Made by a program: the position numbers and the translations under genes | Part shown: one piece after another, positions 22,255-27,475 of the stretch | Position numbering within the stretch: the first letter of the stretch is position 1 | Layout: each line of letters begins with the position of its first letter | The notes under the pieces: model-generated | The model's database searches: none | Seen by the model: the letters and a program-made list of their open reading frames with translations, nothing else | What the model was told of the DNA's origin: nothing | Source: Clostridia bacterium | GTDB lineage: Bacteria > Bacillota_A > Clostridia > Oscillospirales > QAKW01 | Direction: 5' to 3' | Length of the DNA stretch: 27,475 nt | Assembly (NCBI GenBank): GCA_017396865.1 | Contig: JAFQKO010000105.1 | Span: forward strand, 1 to 27,475

Positions 22255-23721
22255 TTAATACTCCAGATTGATTTCTTTTCCGTCGTAAAGATTCTGCGCA
22301 TTCTTGAGGATCAGATCCACATTGTAGATCTTCACCCAGAACTGGCCGCCGCCATTGATCTCGCAGAAGCATTTATCGTCGGAAACCTTATAGAAGCGGA
22401 TGATATCGACGTCACCGTCCCGCTGGGTCATTTCAACGGTAAGATACGGCGCGGTCGCCCCCTCCTTGCCGCCGAGATCGCTGATGCCGATCATCAGGAC
22501 GTGCGCATAGAAATCGGAGAAGAGGTCGCTGTTGACCACGCGGTTATTCACCGTGGCCGTAAACTCGCCATCCTCAGCAACCTCGCTGACGGTAATCTGG
22601 TAGGTCTTACCCTTACCTGTGATCTTGATGGCCTCCATCGTATCATAGGAGTTGGTATAGATCATATTTTCACAATAGTCCTTGAGCGGTGCATAGAGCA
22701 CGTCTGCATCGCTTTCGGCTACGCTATGAATGAATTTTCCGCCCTTGGCATAGCAATACCGATAATCGGCATCGCTGACCTTACCGAAATAGACGGTTTG
22801 GGTTTTGCCGCTAATGGTGAAGCTGAAGAAGAATTCAGGCTCATCCAGCCCATAGCTTGCCAATGCCGATTCGGAAACGTCATCGCCCGCCACCGAGCTT
22901 TTGGCCAGTGCGGAGAGCAGGGCGGTAAGGTTATCCTGCATCATATTGGAGAAGGGATGGCCGAAGGGCTCGGTGATCATATAAGCGGCACCAACCTCAT
23001 CATCGGCCAGCTCATTCAGCTCGATCGTGATGTCCTGCTCTCTGCCGTTGCCGCCGACCATCATCTTGGTCAGGTTCTCCAGATCCTCGGTGCTATCCGT
23101 ATAATCGATCATGGTATCGGAATAGAACTGATACTTGGAAAGCATCACCACGTCGGGCACGGTGGGGCCGATCAGGTAAACGGCGGGATCACCGCTGATC
23201 TGCGCATAATAGTTGCCGTTCTCATGAGCGATGCCGATCTTCAGCACAAAGGACTTTACACCGTTGTCCACCGTTACGGTCACAACGGGGGTTTTCAGGC
23301 CGTAGTTCTTCAGCTGCTCGTCGGTCGGCTTCTCCACAACCTCTTGAACCATGCCCAGCTTACCGATATTCTCCAGCAGCGTGGTTACGCTCTCGCCGTT
23401 AACGGGGAGCTCTTTCTTTCCTTGAATATAATAGTTGCCGATGGCACGCTTAACCAAAACGTAGGAGCCGAAATCGTTTTCGATCTTAATCGAATCCGCT
23501 TCGTCCAGCAAAACGCCGGTGCGATCATCGGGATCGGGAATGGAATCGGCAGGTGCTTCCTTGCCATCCGCACCGATCAGCTTTTCATCCAGCAGATAGA
23601 TCACCTGCTCAACCGTTTCCTCCACCGCCTGCGGCAGGAAATGCCGCACTACGAAGAAGGCAATGATCAGCACGACCAGAATGGAGCAGAGAATGATAAC
23701 GGGCTTTAAGCGTTTTATCAT
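22255..23721 (-). CDS. DUF4340 domain protein of a Gld-type ABC cluster
   Basis: A 488-residue protein with one N-terminal membrane anchor (about 7-27) and a long extracytoplasmic part. It has DUF4340-type repeats: SIKIENDFGSYVLVK, DEQLKNYGL and the later SALASYGLDEPE, each a strand-rich segment ending in a YGL/YGLxxP turn. The function of the family is unknown. It regularly accompanies GldG-like ABC components. The start overlaps the GldG-like gene stop as ATGA, with GGAGG 8 nt upstream. It is the last gene before the strong terminator. Confidence 0.88.
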   Translation of the reverse strand: MIKRLKPVIILCSILVVLIIAFFVVRHFLPQAVEETVEQVIYLLDEKLIGADGKEAPADSIPDPDDRTGVLLDEADSIKIENDFGSYVLVKRAIGNYYIQGKKELPVNGESVTTLLENIGKLGMVQEVVEKPTDEQLKNYGLKTPVVTVTVDNGVKSFVLKIGIAHENGNYYAQISGDPAVYLIGPTVPDVVMLSKYQFYSDTMIDYTDSTEDLENLTKMMVGGNGREQDITIELNELADDEVGAAYMITEPFGHPFSNMMQDNLTALLSALAKSSVAGDDVSESALASYGLDEPEFFFSFTISGKTQTVYFGKVSDADYRYCYAKGGKFIHSVAESDADVLYAPLKDYCENMIYTNSYDTMEAIKITGKGKTYQITVSEVAEDGEFTATVNNRVVNSDLFSDFYAHVLMIGISDLGGKEGATAPYLTVEMTQRDGDVDIIRFYKVSDDKCFCEINGGGQFWVKIYNVDLILKNAQNLYDGKEINLEY

Positions 23722-25298
23722 AAGTATCTCCTCCGAATAAAGACGATCAGACCTGCCACCAGGCAGATGCCGGGAATGACGCCCACAAAGAAGATCGCCG
23801 TCCAGCGGATGGTATCAGCCGAAAGGGACATGGTGGTGTAAACCCAGTCCTTTGAAGCGGATTTGATGACCTCATCGTTTTCGCCCACCGCTTTTTGATA
23901 GGCGCTGAAAACAAACTCTCCGTTGCCGGTGCCCTTCAGGTAGTTTTCATCCAGCATCTGGAGAGAGCCTGCCGCGAAAACGTGGCTGGCAACCAGAACG
24001 TTGCTGTTGTCGCTGGTATAGAAGGTGGCCATCGCCGCAAGGGTAAAGGGTCCTTCCGCATCCTCATCCCGCTTTTCATAGTTTGCACTCATGCTGTCGC
24101 AGGGCTGAGACCAGGAATCCTCCGAGGTTTTCACCAAAGAGGTTACGTTGATACCGTCGGCATTGCTCTCACCTTCCTTGATCAGCGTGGTGATGGAGCA
24201 GCTTTCGGGAATCAGCAGATACTGCGAGGAGGTAATGGAAATATCCTCCACGTCGTTGATGGCGGTACCTGTCATGGTCGGATAGATATAGCGGGGGGAA
24301 TCCACGGTAGTATACTCCTCGGAATCCATGACCATATCATAATTGATCCGAATACCCCAATCCTCCAAAAAGCCCTTCAGATTCGGCATATTTTTCGGAG
24401 CCTGCAGCGCATTATGGAAATAGAAGATATCCCGCTCAAATTTATTGTTGTTGCGAATAAAGGTATCCAGCTTGGCAATTTCCTTGCTGGTGAAATCGGC
24501 GGTCGGGCCGCAGATGAACATAGCACGGGCGTTATCGTCGAAGGTATCGATCTGATCCAGCATCTTGATCTGCACGTCGGCACCGTTATTGGCGATCATC
24601 CGCATGATCGCTTCATAGCCGCTTTCATTATGACCGGTGATGAAATAGACCATCGGGATCTCATCCTTGGTTACGTACAGCACCGCGCTGGCCAGCGCAC
24701 TCTGGATGGTAATATCGGTAACAACGTAGCTTTGGCTGATCTGATCATAGGTGGAGGCAACCATGTCCTCCGACTTGATCACACGCATCCGATCGCCGTT
24801 CTTAACAACGATATAGCCTTCCTGAATATCGTATTCCGCATAGTTCTCCACGTATTCGTTCAAAATCTGCGGATTTACAACGGTATTAATATAGGTATAG
24901 TCGATCTTATCGGAAAGGTTGCAGAAGCGCTTGATATTCTCGGTAAACTGCGGCATCATATCCGCCTCTGCGCAAAGGATCTCCACCTCGATCTTTTCAA
25001 CCGCATCGTTCTTCTCCACGTAGGTATCCACCATGTTTTTGGTTTCCTGCGCGATTTCATAGATATCGGTAGAGGTCAGGTCCATCCGCCAGGAATAGGC
25101 GTCGGCCAGCATCGAGAAGAGCAGGTTGACCACAACCACAACGACCACCACAACCGCAGTCAGCGCAGTGGCCACCGAGCCGTATTTGAACTTACGGCTG
25201 GAGAAGATGGACTTCTTTTTCGGGGCGGTGCTCTTTTCGGTCACGTTGATCTGCTCGGGCACAGCCTGATTGTTTTGATTCTTTTCATTCTTGGCCAT
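23718..25298 (-). CDS. GldG-like auxiliary component of an ABC transporter
   Basis: A 526-residue protein with a charged cytoplasmic start, an N-terminal membrane helix with a run of nine valines, an extracytoplasmic domain of the ABC_transp_aux (GldG) type (about 70-490), and a C-terminal membrane helix ending in RRRYL. In gliding Bacteroidetes GldG works with GldA and GldF. In Clostridia the same set occurs without known gliding and its cargo is unknown. A GTG three codons upstream (25307) is possible. I chose the ATG at 25298 because GGAGG lies 8 nt before it. That ATG overlaps the permease stop by one base (TGATG). Confidence 0.87.
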   Translation of the reverse strand: MAKNEKNQNNQAVPEQINVTEKSTAPKKKSIFSSRKFKYGSVATALTAVVVVVVVVVNLLFSMLADAYSWRMDLTSTDIYEIAQETKNMVDTYVEKNDAVEKIEVEILCAEADMMPQFTENIKRFCNLSDKIDYTYINTVVNPQILNEYVENYAEYDIQEGYIVVKNGDRMRVIKSEDMVASTYDQISQSYVVTDITIQSALASAVLYVTKDEIPMVYFITGHNESGYEAIMRMIANNGADVQIKMLDQIDTFDDNARAMFICGPTADFTSKEIAKLDTFIRNNNKFERDIFYFHNALQAPKNMPNLKGFLEDWGIRINYDMVMDSEEYTTVDSPRYIYPTMTGTAINDVEDISITSSQYLLIPESCSITTLIKEGESNADGINVTSLVKTSEDSWSQPCDSMSANYEKRDEDAEGPFTLAAMATFYTSDNSNVLVASHVFAAGSLQMLDENYLKGTGNGEFVFSAYQKAVGENDEVIKSASKDWVYTTMSLSADTIRWTAIFFVGVIPGICLVAGLIVFIRRRYL

Positions 25299-26002
25299 CA
25301 GCTCCACCTCCGTTTATCGATTACGCGGACGATCAGGAAGATCGAAAGCAGCGTTAAGCTTGCAAAATAAAGGATCGCGGTAAAATCGAAAAGGCCCTGC
25401 GCCAGGGTTTCATACCGCGTAGAGATCGCGAGCGCACTGATGAACTTATTGATGATCTCCACGTCGATCAGGTCGTTGAGCATGGAGCAGATGTTCAGCA
25501 GCAGCAGCACGAAGAAGCCGCCCATAAAAGCGATGATCTGGCTTTCGGTGATGCAGGCCATCAGCATGGCGATGGCAATATACGCCGCACCCATCAGCAG
25601 CAGCGCGATCAGGCTTCCGAGGATGATGCCGAACTGCACGTAGCCGTTGATCTGCATAAAGATCACCGCCAGCACGCTGGGGATCAGGCTGACCAAAAAG
25701 AGGGTATAGGCCGCCATAAACTTGCCCATTACCATGCCGGTGATGCTCACGGGCGAGGTCATCAGGATCTGATCGGTCTTATTCTTGCGCTCCTCGGGGA
25801 AAAGCTTCATGGTGAGCAGCGGCACAGCAAGGATCAAGGTATAGCAATTGAAGCTGAAATAGCCGCTCAGGTCGCTGTCGTTTGCCTGCAGATTGAAGGC
25901 ATTGAGCACCGAGCCGGAGATGATCAGATACAAGAACAAATAGATGTATCCGACCGGGGATTTCAAATAAGAGAGCAATTCTCTTTTCCAAACGGCGATC
26001 AT
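25298..26002 (-). CDS. ABC-2 type permease (GldF-like)
   Basis: A 234-residue integral membrane protein with about six hydrophobic segments (near 15-35, 52-65, 95-115, 125-150, 155-178 and 205-228). The FPEERKNKTDQILMTSPVS segment is typical of ABC-2/GldF permeases between the second and third helices. It forms the membrane channel for the ATPase encoded upstream. The start overlaps the ATPase stop as ATGA, with GGAGG upstream. Confidence 0.9.
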   Translation of the reverse strand: MIAVWKRELLSYLKSPVGYIYLFLYLIISGSVLNAFNLQANDSDLSGYFSFNCYTLILAVPLLTMKLFPEERKNKTDQILMTSPVSITGMVMGKFMAAYTLFLVSLIPSVLAVIFMQINGYVQFGIILGSLIALLLMGAAYIAIAMLMACITESQIIAFMGGFFVLLLLNICSMLNDLIDVEIINKFISALAISTRYETLAQGLFDFTAILYFASLTLLSIFLIVRVIDKRRWS

Positions 26003-26946
26003 ACCTCCGCACCTCCTTCATTGGCGATCAGGTTGATGAACATATCCTCCAGCGACATATCCATCGATTTCAGACCCATCAGAACCCAGCCGTTTTCCGC
26101 CAGCAGGCGGAAAAGGGGCTTGCGGATATCCACGCTGGGCATACTTTCGATCAGGAAATCGAAGGTGCCGGGCTCCTTCTGACCCAGGTCGTCGACAAAC
26201 AGCACGCCGTCCATATCCCGAATCTTACGCTTCACGTCGGGCTTGCGGCCGTTGATCCGCGCCACAAAGCGGCGGTTACCGGCCGTTTTATAAGTAAGAG
26301 CATCGGCGTTGCCGTCGGCGATCAGCTGACCCTTATTGATCACGATGATCCGATCGCAAACCGCCTGCACCTCCTGCAGAATATGGGTGGAAAGGATCAC
26401 GGTATGCTTCTGACCCAGCCGCTTGACCAGGCTGCGGATCTCCACAATCTGGCGGGGATCCAGACCAACGGTCGGCTCATCCAGAATCAGCACGGGCGGA
26501 TTGCCCACCAACGCCTGCGCAAAGCCCACACGCTGGCGATAACCCTTGGAAAGGTTTTTAATCATCCGCAGATACACGTCTTCGATCTTCATCAGCTCGC
26601 AGATCTCCCGCAGATGCTCCTTTCGGGGGAATTTACATTTTTTCAGGTCGTATACGAAATTCAGATATTCCTTTACCGTCATATCCATATAAAGGGGCGG
26701 CTGCTCCGGCAAGAAGCCGATCAGCTTTTTGGCGGCGGTGGGATCCTCTAAGATATCGATCCCATCGATCATCGCCGAGCCGTCGGTGGCGGAAAGATAG
26801 CCGGTCAGGATATTCATGGTGGTGGATTTACCGGCACCGTTGGGGCCTAAGAAGCCAACGATCTCGCCGCTCTCGATCTTGAAAGAAATATCATTCACGG
26901 CAAGATTTTCGCCGTATTTCTTGACGAGATTTTTTACCTCGATCAT
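25999..26946 (-). CDS. ABC transporter ATP-binding protein (GldA-like)
   Basis: A 315-residue ATPase. Walker A is GPNGAGKST (34-42), the Q-loop lies near LPEQPPLYMDMTV, the signature is LSKGYRQR (132-139), Walker B is VLILDEPTVGLD (152-163), and the H-loop is STHIL. The signature LSKGY and the C-terminal region of about 90 residues are typical of ABC-2 transporters of the GldA/CcmA type. AGGAGG lies 6 nt before the ATG. It is the first gene of a four-gene operon. Confidence 0.93.
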   Translation of the reverse strand: MIEVKNLVKKYGENLAVNDISFKIESGEIVGFLGPNGAGKSTTMNILTGYLSATDGSAMIDGIDILEDPTAAKKLIGFLPEQPPLYMDMTVKEYLNFVYDLKKCKFPRKEHLREICELMKIEDVYLRMIKNLSKGYRQRVGFAQALVGNPPVLILDEPTVGLDPRQIVEIRSLVKRLGQKHTVILSTHILQEVQAVCDRIIVINKGQLIADGNADALTYKTAGNRRFVARINGRKPDVKRKIRDMDGVLFVDDLGQKEPGTFDFLIESMPSVDIRKPLFRLLAENGWVLMGLKSMDMSLEDMFINLIANEGGAEV

Positions 26947-26963
26947 GGAAGTCCTCCTGCATG

Positions 26964-26994
26964 GGCAAAGGGCAGCGGCCCCTTGCCGTTTTTT
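26964..26994 (+). terminator. Plus-facing terminator-like hairpin in the ABC operon leader
   Basis: GGCAAAGGG (26964-26972) pairs with CCCCTTGCC (26979-26987) with one mismatch and a 6-nt loop, followed on the plus strand by GTTTTTT. In the minus-strand transcript it would be a 5' leader hairpin without a T-run, just before the ribosome binding site. Confidence 0.45.
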
Positions 26995-27002
26995 ATAATT
27001 TC

Positions 27003-27011
27003 ATTGTACCA
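27003..27011 (-). promoter_or_regulatory. Extended -10 promoter of the GldA/F/G-like operon
   Basis: Minus-strand TGG followed by TACAAT (27011-27003), between aspS and the ATPase gene. The -35 region is weak (AGCAAT at 17 nt). The nine bases TCTGTGGTA at this box also occur at the rimP promoter. The predicted start is near 26996. Confidence 0.6.
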
Positions 27012-27043
27012 CAGAACCCGCTCGGATTGCTATGAACAATCTG

Positions 27044-27475
27044 TTAATTCTCGGATTTGGCAATAATTGCAATGCCCAGCTCCTCCAGCTGCTCGGGAGA
27101 AACCTCGGAGGGGCAATTGCTCATCAGCTCGGATGCGTTCTGCACCTTGGGGAAGGGCACAACGTCGCGCAGGTTCTTGAGATTCAGCATCTGCATCACC
27201 AAGCGATCCAAGCCGATGCCCATGCCGCCGTGGGGCGGTGCACCGTATTGGAAGGCATCCAGCAGGAAGCCGAACTTAGCGTGAGCCTCCTCCTCGGAAA
27301 GACCCAGCATATCAAACATTCTGCCCTGCAGCTCGGGATCGGTGATCCGAATGGAGCCGCTGGCCAGCTCAACGCCGTTGAGCACCAGGTCGTAGGCCTT
27401 GGCGCGAACGTTCGCCTTATCGCTCTCAAGATAGCCGAGGCATTCGTCCATCGGAGAGGTGAACGGATGGTGCAT
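27044..27475 (-). CDS. aspS: Aspartate-tRNA ligase, C-terminal part, cut by the window edge
   Basis: The last 143 codons of a class II aminoacyl-tRNA synthetase that charges tRNA-Asp. HHPFTSP, the [11 protein letters not shown] segment, and motif 3 ([27 protein letters not shown], split over about 68-94 of the visible part) identify AspRS and its ATP-binding arginine. The 5' part lies beyond 27475; the Met at the edge is internal. No clear T-rich terminator follows the stop at 27044, so some readthrough into the ABC operon is possible. Confidence 0.95.
   Translation of the reverse strand: MHHPFTSPMDECLGYLESDKANVRAKAYDLVLNGVELASGSIRITDPELQGRMFDMLGLSEEEAHAKFGFLLDAFQYGAPPHGGMGIGLDRLVMQMLNLKNLRDVVPFPKVQNASELMSNCPSEVSPEQLEELGIAIIAKSEN

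Noticed and set aside
22202..22372. 57-residue N-terminal extension of the SGNH hydrolase
   Set aside because: It would translate through a perfect terminator hairpin. A good ribosome binding site precedes the ATG at 22201.

Overview
The window looks like a chromosomal segment of a Gram-positive anaerobe of class Clostridia, probably Oscillospirales/Ruminococcaceae-like. The reasons are a moderately high G+C content, strong GGAGG-type ribosome binding sites, lipobox lipoproteins, the order rimP-nusA-ylxR-ylxQ-infB-rbfA-nrnA-truB-ribF typical of Firmicutes, and a GldA/F/G-DUF4340 transporter cluster common in gut Clostridia. The genus is not resolved. Every gene I support is on the minus strand, so transcription runs from high to low coordinates. 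There are no rRNA, tRNA, CRISPR or transposase genes.

Reading in the direction of transcription: the 3' end of aspS (27475-27044) is followed by an extended -10 promoter and a four-gene ABC cluster (26946-22255: ATPase, ABC-2 permease, GldG-like auxiliary protein, DUF4340 protein) that ends in a strong terminator. A lone SGNH esterase (22201-21200) follows. A promoter inside the 3' end of the esterase gene drives a long operon. It starts with the translation/transcription core (rimP, nusA, rnpM/ylxR, ylxQ, infB, rbfA, nrnA, truB, ribF). It then continues without a visible break into two lipoproteins, a homodimer-type ABC exporter, an EstB-like serine hydrolase and an AraC regulator (to 8062). 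That is 14 genes in about 13 kb with overlaps or gaps of 22 nt or less.

The long operon ends in a hairpin whose 3' arm holds the ribosome binding site of the next gene, an ADP-ribosylglycohydrolase-family protein (8000-6540). That gene has its own promoter, with its -10 box in the hairpin loop. Next come a response regulator and sensor kinase pair (6425-4261), and then a near-consensus promoter driving two ABC exporter half-transporters (4123-448). Their catalytic residues match the asymmetric heterodimeric class.

The first 447 bases carry no gene. They hold a plus-facing terminator and a tandem pair of 88-bp copies of a long imperfect palindrome, bracketed by 9-bp inverted repeats. This is the best candidate in the window for an undescribed element. 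Other points of interest are an apparent 1-nt deletion near the 3' end of infB, a run of TTG/GTG starts in the rimP-infB genes, and a lipoprotein built of three diverged BamE/SmpA-like repeats.
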